This document shows, piece by piece, positions 1-8,780 of a stretch of 64,000 nt of DNA. Origin of the DNA: Pseudomonas lurida. Its GTDB lineage: Bacteria; Pseudomonadota; Gammaproteobacteria; Pseudomonadales; Pseudomonadaceae. The position numbers were made by a program, and so were the translations under genes. Numbering within the stretch: the first letter of the stretch is position 1; each line of letters opens with the position of its first letter. The stretch lies in NCBI RefSeq assembly GCF_002563895.1, contig NZ_PDJB01000001.1:1533501-1597500 (forward strand), written 5' to 3'. The notes beneath the pieces were generated by a model. The model had not been told where the DNA came from. It saw only the letters and a list, made by a program, of their open reading frames with translations, and made no database searches.

Positions 1-387
1 CCGGATGTCACCGTGATCCATGCGCAAAAGGCTGACCGCAAAGGCAACGTGTTGCTCTGGGGCATCCTCGGCGTGCAGAAGGAAGCGGCCCTGGCGGCCA
101 AGCGCTGCATCGTCACGGTCGAAGAGATCGTCGACGACCTCAATGCGCCCATGAACAGCTGCGTGCTGCCGACCTGGGCGCTGACTGCGGTGTGCCATGT
201 GCCCGGTGGTGCGCACCCGTCCTACGCCCACGGCTATAACGAACGCGACAACCGCTTCTACCAGGCGTGGGACCCGATCGCCCGTGACCGTGCGACCTTT
301 ACCGCCTGGATCAACGAATACATCCACGGCACTGCCGATTTCACTGAATTCCAGGCCAAGCTGGCCACCGCGCAGGAGGCCAAGTAA
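1..387 (+). CDS. pcaI: 3-oxoadipate CoA-transferase subunit A (partial, 3' end)
   Basis: Only the last 128 residues are in the window; the reading frame is open from base 1, so the start lies upstream. The protein is the alpha subunit of the PcaIJ transferase, which moves CoA from succinyl-CoA to beta-ketoadipate in the cytoplasm. The visible part has the family's C-terminal segment (GILGVQKEAALAAKR, then a GGAHPSYAHGY stretch). Its stop overlaps the pcaJ start by one base (TAATG), as expected for translationally coupled subunits made in equal amounts. The identity rests on the fragment plus the pcaJ and pcaF context. Confidence 0.93.
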   Translation, partial: PDVTVIHAQKADRKGNVLLWGILGVQKEAALAAKRCIVTVEEIVDDLNAPMNSCVLPTWALTAVCHVPGGAHPSYAHGYNERDNRFYQAWDPIARDRATFTAWINEYIHGTADFTEFQAKLATAQEAK

Positions 388-1166
388 TGGCTTACTCGAC
401 CAATGAAATGATGACCGTCGCCGCTGCGCGCCGCCTCAAGAACGGCTCCGTCTGCTTCGTCGGCATCGGCCTGCCGTCCAAGGCGGCCAACCTGGCGCGC
501 CTGACCTCTTCGCCGGACGTGGTGTTGATCTACGAGTCTGGCCCGATTGGCGCCAAGCCTTCCGTATTGCCGTTGTCCATCGGTGACGGTGAGCTGGCGG
601 AAACCGCTGACACCGTGGTGCCAACCGGTGAGATCTTTCGCTATTGGCTGCAGGGCGGACGCATTGACGTCGGCTTTCTCGGCGCCGCCCAGGTCGACCG
701 ATTCGGCAACATCAACACCACGGTAGTGGGTGACTATCACCAGCCCAAAGTGCGCCTGCCGGGTGCCGGCGGCGCACCGGAGATCGCCGGTTCAGCCAAG
801 AGCGTGCTGATCATCCTCAAGCAATCGGCGCGTTCGTTCGTCGACAAACTGGACTTCATCACCTCGGTCGGCCACGGCGAAGGCGGCGACTCGCGTAAGC
901 GCCTGGGCCTGCCGGGCGCGGGGCCTGTAGGGATTATTACCGACCTGTGCATCATGGAGCCGGAAGAGGGCACCCATGAGTTCGTGGTCACCGCGCTGCA
1001 CCCTGGCGTCACTCGTGAGCAAGTGGTGGCGGCCACCGGTTGGGCGATTCGTTTTGCCGACCAGGTCGACACCACCGCCGAGCCGACTGAGCTCGAGCTG
1101 ACCGCCCTGCGCGACCTTGAAGCGCGCACCGCGGCCGCCCATGGCCAAGCGCCGGGAGAAGCCTGA
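387..1166 (+). CDS. pcaJ: 3-oxoadipate CoA-transferase subunit B
   Basis: Beta subunit (259 aa) of the succinyl-CoA:3-oxoadipate CoA-transferase, the penultimate step of the protocatechuate branch. The catalytic glutamate of this family is visible as Glu50 in the IYESGPIG motif, and the protein has the usual length. It overlaps pcaI by one base and pcaF by one base (TGATG), so the three genes form a coupled operon. Related transferases act on acetoacetate (ScoB, AtoA); the adjacent pcaF, pcaHG and pcaBDC decide for beta-ketoadipate. Confidence 0.94.
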   Translation: MAYSTNEMMTVAAARRLKNGSVCFVGIGLPSKAANLARLTSSPDVVLIYESGPIGAKPSVLPLSIGDGELAETADTVVPTGEIFRYWLQGGRIDVGFLGAAQVDRFGNINTTVVGDYHQPKVRLPGAGGAPEIAGSAKSVLIILKQSARSFVDKLDFITSVGHGEGGDSRKRLGLPGAGPVGIITDLCIMEPEEGTHEFVVTALHPGVTREQVVAATGWAIRFADQVDTTAEPTELELTALRDLEARTAAAHGQAPGEA

Positions 1167-2368
1167 TGCGCGAAGTATTTATCTGCGATGCCATTCGTAC
1201 CCCCATCGGCCGTTTCGGTGGTGGCCTGTCTACCGTGCGTGCCGATGATCTGGCAGCGCTGCCGATCAAGGCGCTGATCGAACGCAACCCGTCGGTGGAC
1301 TGGAGTGCAATCGATGAAGTGTTCCTCGGCTGCGCCAACCAGGCCGGCGAAGACAACCGCAACGTCGCGCGCATGGCGTTGTTGCTGGCGGGCCTGCCGG
1401 ACAGCATTCCGGGGGTGACCCTCAACCGCTTGTGCGCCTCGGGCATGGACGCGGTCGGCACCGCTTTTCGCGCCATTGCCAGCGGCGAAATGGAGCTGGC
1501 GATTGCCGGCGGTGTCGAGTCAATGTCCCGTGCGCCGTTCGTGATGGGCAAGGCCGATGCGGCCTTCTCACGCAACCTGAAGCTGGAAGACACCACCATC
1601 GGCTGGCGTTTTATCAACCCGTTGATGCAGGCGCAGTACGGCGTGGATGCCATGCCGCAGACCGCTGACAACGTCGCCGACGACTACAAGGTGTCCCGCG
1701 CCGATCAGGACGCCTTTGCCCTGCGCAGCCAGCAACGCGCCGCCGCTGCCCAGGCCGCCGGTTTTTTCGCGGAAGAAATCGTGCCGGTACGGGTCGCGCA
1801 TAAAAAAGGCGAGACCGTCGTCGAACACGATGAACACCCACGGGCCGACACCACCCTGGAAGCCCTGGCCAAGCTCAAGCCAGTCAACGGTGCCGACAAG
1901 ACCGTCACCGCCGGCAACGCTTCGGGTGTGAATGACGGTGCGGCGGCGCTGATCCTGGCTTGCGCCGATGCCGTCAAGAAACACGGCCTGACCGCCCGCG
2001 CCCGCGTATTGGGTATGGCCAGCGCCGGTGTTGCACCGCGTGTGATGGGCATCGGCCCGGTGCCGGCAGTGCGCAAACTGGTGGAACGTCTTGGCTTGGC
2101 GGTCACTGACTTTGACGTCATCGAGCTTAACGAAGCCTTCGCCAGCCAAGGCCTGGCCGTACTGCGTGAACTCGGCATCGCCGACGACGCGCCCCAGGTC
2201 AACCCGAACGGAGGCGCCATCGCCCTTGGCCATCCACTGGGGATGAGCGGTGCGCGGCTGGTATTGACGGCCCTGCACCAGTTAGAGAAAACCGGTGGCA
2301 GCAAAGGCCTGGCGACCATGTGCGTGGGCGTCGGCCAAGGCTTGGCCCTGGCGATTGAACGTGTCTAA
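1166..2368 (+). CDS. pcaF: Beta-ketoadipyl-CoA thiolase
   Basis: Thiolase of 400 aa that splits beta-ketoadipyl-CoA with CoA into succinyl-CoA and acetyl-CoA, the last step of the beta-ketoadipate pathway. All thiolase signatures are visible: nucleophile Cys90 in LNRLCASGMD, His356 in the NPNGGAIALGHPLG block and the second cysteine Cys386 in MCVGVGQG. It starts on the last base of pcaJ and ends 17 bases before pcaH. PaaJ-type thiolases of phenylacetate breakdown are close relatives, but the pca neighbours make PcaF the natural call. Confidence 0.95.
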   Translation: MREVFICDAIRTPIGRFGGGLSTVRADDLAALPIKALIERNPSVDWSAIDEVFLGCANQAGEDNRNVARMALLLAGLPDSIPGVTLNRLCASGMDAVGTAFRAIASGEMELAIAGGVESMSRAPFVMGKADAAFSRNLKLEDTTIGWRFINPLMQAQYGVDAMPQTADNVADDYKVSRADQDAFALRSQQRAAAAQAAGFFAEEIVPVRVAHKKGETVVEHDEHPRADTTLEALAKLKPVNGADKTVTAGNASGVNDGAAALILACADAVKKHGLTARARVLGMASAGVAPRVMGIGPVPAVRKLVERLGLAVTDFDVIELNEAFASQGLAVLRELGIADDAPQVNPNGGAIALGHPLGMSGARLVLTALHQLEKTGGSKGLATMCVGVGQGLALAIERV

Positions 2369-2385
2369 TAAGAGAGGATTGCTCC

Positions 2386-3090
2386 ATGAGTGACAAGCCC
2401 GGATACCGGCGCCCGCAAGCGGGCACTCAACCTGATTACCTGCACCCGGCCTACCAGTCGACGAACCTGCGTTCGCCGTCGCAGCCCTTGGTGTTCCTGC
2501 CCCATTCCTTGTCGGAAATCACCGGCCCGACCATCGGCGCCGAGCGGGTCAATGAGAAGGACAACGACCTCACCGCCCAGCATGAAGGCGAGCCTCAGGG
2601 CGAGCGGATCATTATTCATGGGCGTGTGCTGGACGAAAACGGCTTGCCGGTGCCGGGCATTCTTGTGGAAATCTGGCAGGCCAACGCCGCTGGCCGCTAC
2701 AACCACAAGCGCGACCTGCACGACGCACCACTGGACCCGAACTTCACCGGCACCGGGCGCACCGTCACCGACGCCGATGGCTGGTACCAGTTCCAGACCA
2801 TCAAGCCCGGTGCCTACCCGTGGGGCAACCACCACAACGCGTGGCGCCCGGCGCATATCCACTTTTCGCTGTTCGGCCCGAGCGTGCTGACGCGCCTGGT
2901 TACGCAAATGTATTTCCCAGGCGACCCGCTGCTGGAATACGACCCGATCTACAACTGCGTACCGGATACCCGCGCCAAGGAACGCCTGATCGCCAGCTTC
3001 GACCTGGAAAAGACCATTCCTTCCTATGCCCTCGGCTACCGCTGGGACATCGTCCTGCGCGGCCGCGACGCCACGCCGATGGAGAAATGA
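2386..3090 (+). CDS. pcaH: Protocatechuate 3,4-dioxygenase beta subunit
   Basis: Iron-carrying beta subunit (234 aa) of protocatechuate 3,4-dioxygenase, which opens protocatechuate between its hydroxyl groups to 3-carboxy-cis,cis-muconate. The four Fe(III) ligands of the intradiol family are recognisable as Tyr105 (GRYNHKRD), Tyr144 (GAYPWGNHH), His157 and His159 (RPAHIHFSLFG). A good ribosome site (GAGAGGA) lies 8 bases before the ATG. The pcaG start follows one base after the stop. It is transcribed with pcaIJF, an arrangement discussed in the findings. Confidence 0.96.
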   Translation: MSDKPGYRRPQAGTQPDYLHPAYQSTNLRSPSQPLVFLPHSLSEITGPTIGAERVNEKDNDLTAQHEGEPQGERIIIHGRVLDENGLPVPGILVEIWQANAAGRYNHKRDLHDAPLDPNFTGTGRTVTDADGWYQFQTIKPGAYPWGNHHNAWRPAHIHFSLFGPSVLTRLVTQMYFPGDPLLEYDPIYNCVPDTRAKERLIASFDLEKTIPSYALGYRWDIVLRGRDATPMEK

Positions 3091-3091
3091 G

Positions 3092-3658
3092 ATGACACTC
3101 AACGCGACCACGTCCCACACCGTCGGGCCGTATTACCACATCGGCCTGACCTGGCTGAACCGCGAAGACCTGACCGTGGCCGCCACCCTTGGCGAGCGCG
3201 TGGCGATCAGTGGGCAAGTGGTGGATGGCAACGGCGATGTCGTCAACGACGCCATGCTTGAAGTCTGGCAAGCCAACTCGGCCGGCAAGTACGACCATCC
3301 GGAAGATGAACAGGACAAAGCGCTAGACCCGAACTTCGAAGGTTTCGGCCGGGTGCCGGTGGATGCCGAAGGGCGTTTTCGCTTTACCACCATCAAGCCG
3401 GGCGCCGTTCCGGGCCTGAAGGGCACGACCCAGGCGCCGCACCTGGTGGTGCTGGTCTTTGCCCGTGGGTTGGTGAAGCACTTGCTGACGCGGATTTATT
3501 TCGACGGCGAGGCACTGAATGGGGATGACCCGTTGCTGGCATGTGTGCCCACAGAGCGTCGCCGCACCCTGATTGCGAAGCAGGATGCGGCGGGGGTGTA
3601 TCAGTGGAATGTGATTTTGCAGGGCACGGATGAGGAGACGGTGTTCTTCGACTACTGA
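3092..3658 (+). CDS. pcaG: Protocatechuate 3,4-dioxygenase alpha subunit
   Basis: Alpha subunit (188 aa) that pairs with PcaH to form the dioxygenase protomer. It belongs to the same beta-sandwich family but lacks the iron ligands, as usual for PcaG; conserved segments include VGPYYHIGLTW near the start and LEVWQANSAGKYDHP around residue 60. An open frame reaches back to an ATG at 3026, but the ATG at 3092, one base after the pcaH stop, gives the normal length and N-terminus. A REP pair follows and probably marks the end or attenuation of the first transcript. Confidence 0.95.
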   Translation: MTLNATTSHTVGPYYHIGLTWLNREDLTVAATLGERVAISGQVVDGNGDVVNDAMLEVWQANSAGKYDHPEDEQDKALDPNFEGFGRVPVDAEGRFRFTTIKPGAVPGLKGTTQAPHLVVLVFARGLVKHLLTRIYFDGEALNGDDPLLACVPTERRRTLIAKQDAAGVYQWNVILQGTDEETVFFDY

Positions 3659-3666
3659 GATGGCTG

Positions 3667-3754
3667 TAGGGCCCATCGCAGGCCAGCCGGCGCTCACATT
3701 TGAAGGTGTGTACCCGCAAAATGTGGGCGCTGGCTGGCCTGCGATAGGGCCCTC
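3667..3754. repeat. REP pair between pcaG and pcaT
   Basis: Two inverted copies of a GC-rich palindromic unit (ATCGCAGGCCAGC... and its complement ...GCTGGCCTGCGAT) are separated by about 25 bases, with extra AGGGCCC arms outside. Pseudomonas REP pairs of this form sit between genes and can stabilise upstream mRNA or end transcripts. It splits the pca cluster into pcaIJFHG and pcaTBDC parts. Confidence 0.8.
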
Positions 3755-3794
3755 TAAAGCAACACACATCCAAAAGTCTGCTTGCGGAACATGG

Positions 3795-3822
3795 TTGTTG
3801 CAAAGTATGTCTAGGCTATAAC
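3795..3822 (+). promoter_or_regulatory. Possible promoter of pcaTBDC
   Basis: A -10-like TATAAC (3817-3822) lies 16 bases after TTGTTG (3795-3800), 23 bases before the pcaT start and just downstream of the REP pair. This would give pcaTBDC its own promoter. PcaR is the known activator of such promoters in Pseudomonas, but I could not identify a convincing PcaR site. Confidence 0.35.
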
Positions 3823-3844
3823 CGTTCCCACTGAGTGCAAAAAC

Positions 3845-5143
3845 ATGACAACAACTACGACAAGTCACTACACCGGAGAAGAACGCAGCAAACGGATTTT
3901 TGCGATCGTCGGGGCATCCTCCGGCAACCTGGTCGAATGGTTCGACTTCTATGTCTATGCCTTCTGCGCCATCTACTTTGCACCCGCGTTTTTTCCGTCG
4001 GATGACCCCACGGTCCAACTGCTCAACACCGCCGGCGTGTTCGCTGCCGGTTTCCTGATGCGTCCCATCGGCGGCTGGCTGTTTGGCCGGGTGGCCGATA
4101 AGCACGGGCGCAAGAATTCGATGATGATCTCGGTGCTGATGATGTGCGCCGGCTCCCTGGTCATTGCCTTCCTTCCGACCTACAAGGACATCGGCGCCTG
4201 GGCCCCGGCGTTGCTGCTGGTCGCGCGGTTGTTCCAGGGCTTGTCGGTGGGTGGCGAATACGGCACCACCGCGACCTACATGAGTGAAGTCGCACTCAAG
4301 GGGCAGCGCGGCTTCTTCGCGTCGTTCCAGTACGTGACCCTGATCGGCGGGCAACTGCTGGCGGTACTGGTGGTGGTGATCCTGCAACAGCTGCTCACCG
4401 AAGAGGAACTGCGTGCCTGGGGCTGGCGGATTCCGTTCGTGATCGGCGCCGTCGCGGCGGTGATCTCCCTGCTGCTGCGTCGTACCCTGAAAGAAACCAC
4501 CAGCAAGGAAACCCGCCAGGACAAGGACGCCGGCAGCATCGCCGCGCTGTTCCGTGACCACAAGGCCGCGTTTATCACCGTGCTCGGCTACACCGCCGGC
4601 GGCTCGTTGATCTTCTACACCTTTACCACCTACATGCAGAAGTACCTGGTGAACACTGCCGGTATGCACGCCAAGACCGCCAGCTACATCATGACCGGCG
4701 CGCTGTTCCTCTACATGTGCATGCAGCCGCTGTTCGGCATGCTGGCCGACAAGATCGGCCGCCGTAACTCGATGCTGTGGTTCGGCGCATTGGGCACCCT
4801 GTGCACGGTGCCGATCCTGCTGAGCCTGAAAACCGTCAGCAGCCCGTTCGTGGCCTTCGTGTTGATCACCCTGGCGCTGGCCATCGTCAGTTTCTACACC
4901 TCGATCAGCGGCCTGGTGAAGGCCGAAATGTTCCCGCCACAAGTGCGCGCCCTGGGCGTGGGCCTGGCCTATGCGGTGGCCAACGCGATCTTCGGTGGTT
5001 CGGCGGAATACGTGGCCCTGGGCCTGAAGTCCATGGGCATGGAAAACACCTTCTATTGGTATGTCACCGCCATGATGGCGGTGGCCTTCCTGTTCAGCTT
5101 GCGCCTGCCGAAACAGGCGGCGTACTTGCACCACGATTTGTAA
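3845..5143 (+). CDS. pcaT: MFS transporter of the MHS family, probable beta-ketoadipate permease
   Basis: Inner-membrane proton symporter of 432 aa with twelve hydrophobic segments. The MHS (metabolite:H+ symporter) signatures are clear: [13 protein letters not shown] near residue 30, [13 protein letters not shown] in loop 2-3 and a matching [13 protein letters not shown] in the second half. It precedes pcaBDC, the position of pcaT in the P. putida pcaRKFTBDC cluster, where it takes up beta-ketoadipate. Alpha-ketoglutarate permease KgtP is a close relative, so the substrate is inferred from context. The ribosome site is weak; the start region is A-rich and resembles Hfq/Crc targets. Confidence 0.86.
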   Translation: MTTTTTSHYTGEERSKRIFAIVGASSGNLVEWFDFYVYAFCAIYFAPAFFPSDDPTVQLLNTAGVFAAGFLMRPIGGWLFGRVADKHGRKNSMMISVLMMCAGSLVIAFLPTYKDIGAWAPALLLVARLFQGLSVGGEYGTTATYMSEVALKGQRGFFASFQYVTLIGGQLLAVLVVVILQQLLTEEELRAWGWRIPFVIGAVAAVISLLLRRTLKETTSKETRQDKDAGSIAALFRDHKAAFITVLGYTAGGSLIFYTFTTYMQKYLVNTAGMHAKTASYIMTGALFLYMCMQPLFGMLADKIGRRNSMLWFGALGTLCTVPILLSLKTVSSPFVAFVLITLALAIVSFYTSISGLVKAEMFPPQVRALGVGLAYAVANAIFGGSAEYVALGLKSMGMENTFYWYVTAMMAVAFLFSLRLPKQAAYLHHDL

Positions 5144-5153
5144 GGGACGCGTT

Positions 5154-6509
5154 ATGACACTGCGCACGAGCAATCAATTGTTCGACGCTTACTTCACGGC
5201 GGACAGCATGGCCGAAGTGTTCTGCGACAAGGGGCGCTTGCAGGGCATGCTGGATTTTGAAGCGGGCTTGGCCCGGGCCCAGGCTCAAGTGGGGCTGATT
5301 CCCCAGGCGGCGGTCGCACCGATCGCCCAGGCGTGCCTGGCGTCGCTGTACGACGTGGATGCCCTGGGCGTGGCGATCGCCACGGCGGGGAATTCGGCGA
5401 TTCCGTTGGTGAAAGCGCTGGGCAAGTTGATTGCCAGTGAGGACGCCGGGGCCGAACGCTATGTACACCTGGGGGCGACCAGCCAGGATGTAATGGACAC
5501 CGGCCTGGTGCTGCAACTGCGGCGCGCAGTGGGGTTGATCGAAGCGGACCTGGCGCGCCTGGGCGACATTCTGGCCGCCCAGGCCCAACGCTACGCCGGT
5601 GTGCCTTTGGCCGGACGGACCTGGTTGCAGCACGCAACGCCAGTCACCCTGGGGATGAAAATTGCCGGTTGGCTGGGGGCGGTAACCCGCAGTCGCCAGC
5701 GTCTGGTCGAACTGAAACCGCGCCTGCTGGTGCTGCAATTTGGCGGTGCATCCGGCACCCTGGCAGCGCTTGGCGAGCAGGCCATGCCCGTGGCCGAGGC
5801 GTTGGCAGCGCAGTTGCAACTGAACCTGCCTGAGCAACCCTGGCACACCCAACGTGATCGTTTGGTGGAGTTTGCCAGCGTGCTCGGATTGATCGCCGGC
5901 AGCCTGGGCAAGCTGGGTCGCGATATCAGCCTGTTGATGCAGACCGAAGCGGCGGAAGTCTTCGAGCCTTCGGCACCCGGCAAGGGCGGTTCTTCCACCA
6001 TGCCGCACAAACGCAACCCGGTGGGCGCGGCGGTGTTGATCAGCACCGCCACCCGTGTGCCGGGCCTGGTGGCGACAATGTTCAGCGCCATGCCCCAGGA
6101 GCACGAGCGCAGCCTGGGCCTGTGGCATGCCGAATGGGAAACCCTGCCTGAGATTTGCCGCTTGGTGTCCGGCGCGTTGCAGCAGGCCTTGCTGGTGAGT
6201 GAAGGCCTGGAAGTCGACCCGCTGCGGATGACGCAAAACCTCGACCTGACCCAAGGCCTGGTGCTGGCCGAAGCCGTGAGCATTGTGCTTGCCCAACGGC
6301 TGGGGCGCGAAACTGCGCACCACCTGCTGGAGCAATGCTGCAAACGCGCTGTCGCCGAGGGGAGGCATTTACGTGCGGTACTGGCAGATGAACCGCACAT
6401 CACCGCTGAGCTGTCAGCGGCCGAATTGGACCGCCTGCTCGACCCGGCCCATTACCTGGGCCAGGCGCACACCTGGGTGACCCGCGCTGTCGCCGACCAC
6501 TTTGCTTGA
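5154..6509 (+). CDS. pcaB: 3-carboxy-cis,cis-muconate cycloisomerase
   Basis: Cytoplasmic lactonising enzyme (451 aa) that converts 3-carboxy-cis,cis-muconate into gamma-carboxymuconolactone. It belongs to the fumarase/argininosuccinate lyase superfamily, and its signature GSSTMPHKRNP is at residues 279-289. Further family blocks are HLGATSQDVMDTG (105-117) and AGRTWLQHATPVT (153-164). It starts 10 bases after pcaT. Its stop is followed closely by the pcaD ribosome site, which overlaps the end of pcaB. Confidence 0.95.
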   Translation: MTLRTSNQLFDAYFTADSMAEVFCDKGRLQGMLDFEAGLARAQAQVGLIPQAAVAPIAQACLASLYDVDALGVAIATAGNSAIPLVKALGKLIASEDAGAERYVHLGATSQDVMDTGLVLQLRRAVGLIEADLARLGDILAAQAQRYAGVPLAGRTWLQHATPVTLGMKIAGWLGAVTRSRQRLVELKPRLLVLQFGGASGTLAALGEQAMPVAEALAAQLQLNLPEQPWHTQRDRLVEFASVLGLIAGSLGKLGRDISLLMQTEAAEVFEPSAPGKGGSSTMPHKRNPVGAAVLISTATRVPGLVATMFSAMPQEHERSLGLWHAEWETLPEICRLVSGALQQALLVSEGLEVDPLRMTQNLDLTQGLVLAEAVSIVLAQRLGRETAHHLLEQCCKRAVAEGRHLRAVLADEPHITAELSAAELDRLLDPAHYLGQAHTWVTRAVADHFA

Positions 6510-6519
6510 GGAGACCACC

Positions 6520-7311
6520 GTGGCATTTGTACAACTCGCCGAGGGCGAACTGCATTACCAATTGGACGGACCTGTGGATGCGCCAGTGCTGGTGCTGTCC
6601 AATTCCCTGGGCACCGACCTGCATATGTGGGACATCCAGATCCCGGCCTTCACCGAGCATTTTCGCGTGCTGCGCTTTGACACCCGTGGCCATGGCAAGT
6701 CCCTGGTTACCGCAGGGCCCTACAGCATTGAGCAACTGGGTCGCGATGTGATTGCGTTGCTGGATGCGCTGGATATTCAACGCGCGCATTTTTGCGGCTT
6801 GTCCATGGGCGGCCTGATCGGCCAATGGCTGGGCATCAACGCCGGCGAGCGTCTGCAGCGCCTGGTGGTGTGCAACACCGCCGCTAAAATCGGCACGCCC
6901 GAGGTGTGGAACCCGCGCATCGAGATGGTGCTGCGCGACGGGGCCGATGCGATGGTGGCCCTGCGCGATGCATCGATTGCGCGCTGGTTCACCGCCGATT
7001 TCGCCGCGGCCAACCCGCACCAGGCCAAGCAGATTACCGACATGCTCGCGGCGACTTCTCCCGAGGGCTACGCCGCCAACTGCGCGGCGGTGCGTGACGC
7101 GGATTTCCGGGACCAGTTGGCCTCGATCAAAGTACCGACCCTGGTGATTGCCGGCACCGAAGATGCGGTCACCCCGCCCGCCGGCAGCCACTTTATCCAG
7201 AACCACGTGCAGGGCGCCGAATACGCCGAGTTCTATGCGGCCCACCTGTCCAATGTGCAGGCTGGCGCGGCGTTCAGTGAGCGTGTACTGGCATTTCTGC
7301 TGGCCAGGTAA
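6520..7311 (+). CDS. pcaD: 3-oxoadipate enol-lactonase
   Basis: Alpha/beta hydrolase (263 aa) that opens beta-ketoadipate enol-lactone to beta-ketoadipate. The nucleophile Ser95 sits in FCGLSMGGL, the acid in GTEDAVTPP and the histidine in AAHLSNVQ near the C-terminus. The frame is open from a TTG at 6502, but GAGGAG at 6508-6513 is well spaced from the GTG at 6520, and this start gives the typical PcaD length. It lies between pcaB and pcaC in the usual Pseudomonas order. Confidence 0.94.
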   Translation: MAFVQLAEGELHYQLDGPVDAPVLVLSNSLGTDLHMWDIQIPAFTEHFRVLRFDTRGHGKSLVTAGPYSIEQLGRDVIALLDALDIQRAHFCGLSMGGLIGQWLGINAGERLQRLVVCNTAAKIGTPEVWNPRIEMVLRDGADAMVALRDASIARWFTADFAAANPHQAKQITDMLAATSPEGYAANCAAVRDADFRDQLASIKVPTLVIAGTEDAVTPPAGSHFIQNHVQGAEYAEFYAAHLSNVQAGAAFSERVLAFLLAR

Positions 7312-7326
7312 ATCAAGGAGTTTTTT

Positions 7327-7725
7327 GTGGATGAGAAACAACGTTACGCCGAAGGCCTGCAAGTGCGTCGCGAAGTGCTGGGCGACGCCCATGTCGACCG
7401 CAGCCTCAATGCCCTGACCGAGTTCAACAGCGAGTTCCAGGAGATGATCACCCGCCACGCCTGGGGTGACATCTGGACCCGCCCAGGCCTGCCTCGGCAC
7501 ACGCGCAGCCTGATCACCATCGCCATGTTGATCGGCATGAACCGCAGCGAAGAACTCAAGCTGCATCTGCGCGCTGCTGCCAGCAATGGCGTGACCCGCG
7601 CGGAGATCAAGGAGGTGCTGATGCAGAGCGCGATTTACTGTGGGATTCCAGCCGCGAATGCGACGTTTCACCTGGCCGAATCGGTGTGGGATGAACTGGG
7701 CGTCGAGTCGCGCCGGCACGACTGA
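7327..7725 (+). CDS. pcaC: 4-carboxymuconolactone decarboxylase
   Basis: Small cytoplasmic enzyme (132 aa) of the carboxymuconolactone decarboxylase family that converts gamma-carboxymuconolactone into beta-ketoadipate enol-lactone. The family blocks DIWTRPGLPRHTRSL (about 51-65) and EVLMQSAIYCGIPAA (about 95-109) are intact and the length is normal. It starts with GTG, 6 bases after the strong ribosome site AAGGAG (7315-7320). A single REP unit follows the gene, so it is probably the last of the operon. It is a separate gene here, not fused to pcaD as in some bacteria. Confidence 0.95.
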   Translation: MDEKQRYAEGLQVRREVLGDAHVDRSLNALTEFNSEFQEMITRHAWGDIWTRPGLPRHTRSLITIAMLIGMNRSEELKLHLRAAASNGVTRAEIKEVLMQSAIYCGIPAANATFHLAESVWDELGVESRRHD

Positions 7726-7742
7726 ATTGAAGTGCAGCTAAA

Positions 7743-7772
7743 AATGTGGGGCGGGCAAGCCCGCTCCCACAA
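7743..7772. repeat. Single REP unit
   Basis: GTGGGGCGGGCAAGCCCGC followed by TCCCAC forms one imperfect REP palindrome between the convergent ends of pcaC and the deacetylase gene. It could serve as a shared transcript end. Confidence 0.75.
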
Positions 7773-7796
7773 TAGATCTTCACAGGTGCACAGGCG

Positions 7797-8696
7797 TCAG
7801 TGGGAGTCGGCGTCCCACACCCAGTTCCACACGCCCGGCAGGTGCACCGGCTCACTCACATCCTTGACCGTACGTGCCAGCGCCGCGCGCTGAAGCTGGG
7901 CCGTGTCGGTGTAGAACGGTTCGGCGGCAGTCTTCACGCCGTTGATCCGGGCGCTGTCCAACAGGATCTGCAAATACTCTTGCATATGCCGCGCGGTGTA
8001 GCGGTTGATGTCGTGGAAAGTCACCACCACGGGTATGACGCCGTCCACCGTCGGCAACTCCCCCAAAGCGATGTGCTCGCGCACCACCGACAGCTGTCGA
8101 TACAGATTGGCGCGCCGGCGTGGGCTGCCGTTGAAGCCCCAGATCTTGCCGTCATTGGCACTCAGATCCGTCAGCAACACGTGCATGCCGTGGCGCTGGT
8201 AGGCGGCGAAGGTACGGCGATCGTAGTTCCAGAACGGCGGGCGAACCAGCACGGGCGGGCTACCGGTGATCGCGGCCAGGTCGGCGGCGCCCAAGGTGAG
8301 GGTACGTTCCAGTTCGGCGTCATTGAGCCAGCGGTGGTTGGTATGAAAGCCGGTGGCGGTGTGGAAGGCCAGAATATGACCGGCCGCGTACTCGCGCTGC
8401 ATGGTCTTGCGACCCCGTGAACTGCCGCCGGAACGCGCGGCTTCGGTTTGCAGGAAGAACACCGCCTTGATCCCCGGCAGCACGGGGTTGCTCGCCAGGT
8501 CAGCCATCACTGAACGGCTTGGGTTGTTGTAGCCCGACGCACTGGGGCCATCGTCGAAGGTCAGCAGGAAGCGAATGGGTGCCTGGGTTTGCAGGCGTTG
8601 TTCGGTCTGCGGGGTCAGGGCGATGGGGGCACCGATGCAGCCGCCGAGGCTCAAGGCCAGGGCAAGCACGGCGGATGCGATGGCGAAGGATTTCAT
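7797..8696 (-). CDS. Polysaccharide deacetylase family lipoprotein
   Basis: Protein of 299 aa with a lipoprotein signal peptide ending in LGGC (Cys20), so it is probably anchored in a membrane facing the periplasm. A NodB-type deacetylase domain follows: LLTFDDGPS supplies the metal and catalytic aspartates (Asp48, Asp49), the HTATGFHTNH stretch near 125 supplies histidines, and RPPFWNYD is the third motif. Family members remove N-acetyl groups from chitin-like or cell-wall glycans; the true substrate is unknown. It is convergent with pcaC and 84 bases downstream of the OprD-like porin gene on the same strand. Confidence 0.82.
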   Translation of the reverse strand: MKSFAIASAVLALALSLGGCIGAPIALTPQTEQRLQTQAPIRFLLTFDDGPSASGYNNPSRSVMADLASNPVLPGIKAVFFLQTEAARSGGSSRGRKTMQREYAAGHILAFHTATGFHTNHRWLNDAELERTLTLGAADLAAITGSPPVLVRPPFWNYDRRTFAAYQRHGMHVLLTDLSANDGKIWGFNGSPRRRANLYRQLSVVREHIALGELPTVDGVIPVVVTFHDINRYTARHMQEYLQILLDSARINGVKTAAEPFYTDTAQLQRAALARTVKDVSEPVHLPGVWNWVWDADSH

Positions 8697-8780
8697 AGGG
8701 TGCGCGGGCTCGAATAGGAGGCCGCTGCTGGGTGGATCAGCAGCGGCAGGCGCGCACCATACAGCAAGTCTGCCGTTGGT

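Noticed and set aside
3323..5173. 616-codon open frame on the minus strand
   Set aside because: It lies opposite pcaG and pcaT, spans the REP pair and has no recognisable domain; the plus-strand genes are certain.
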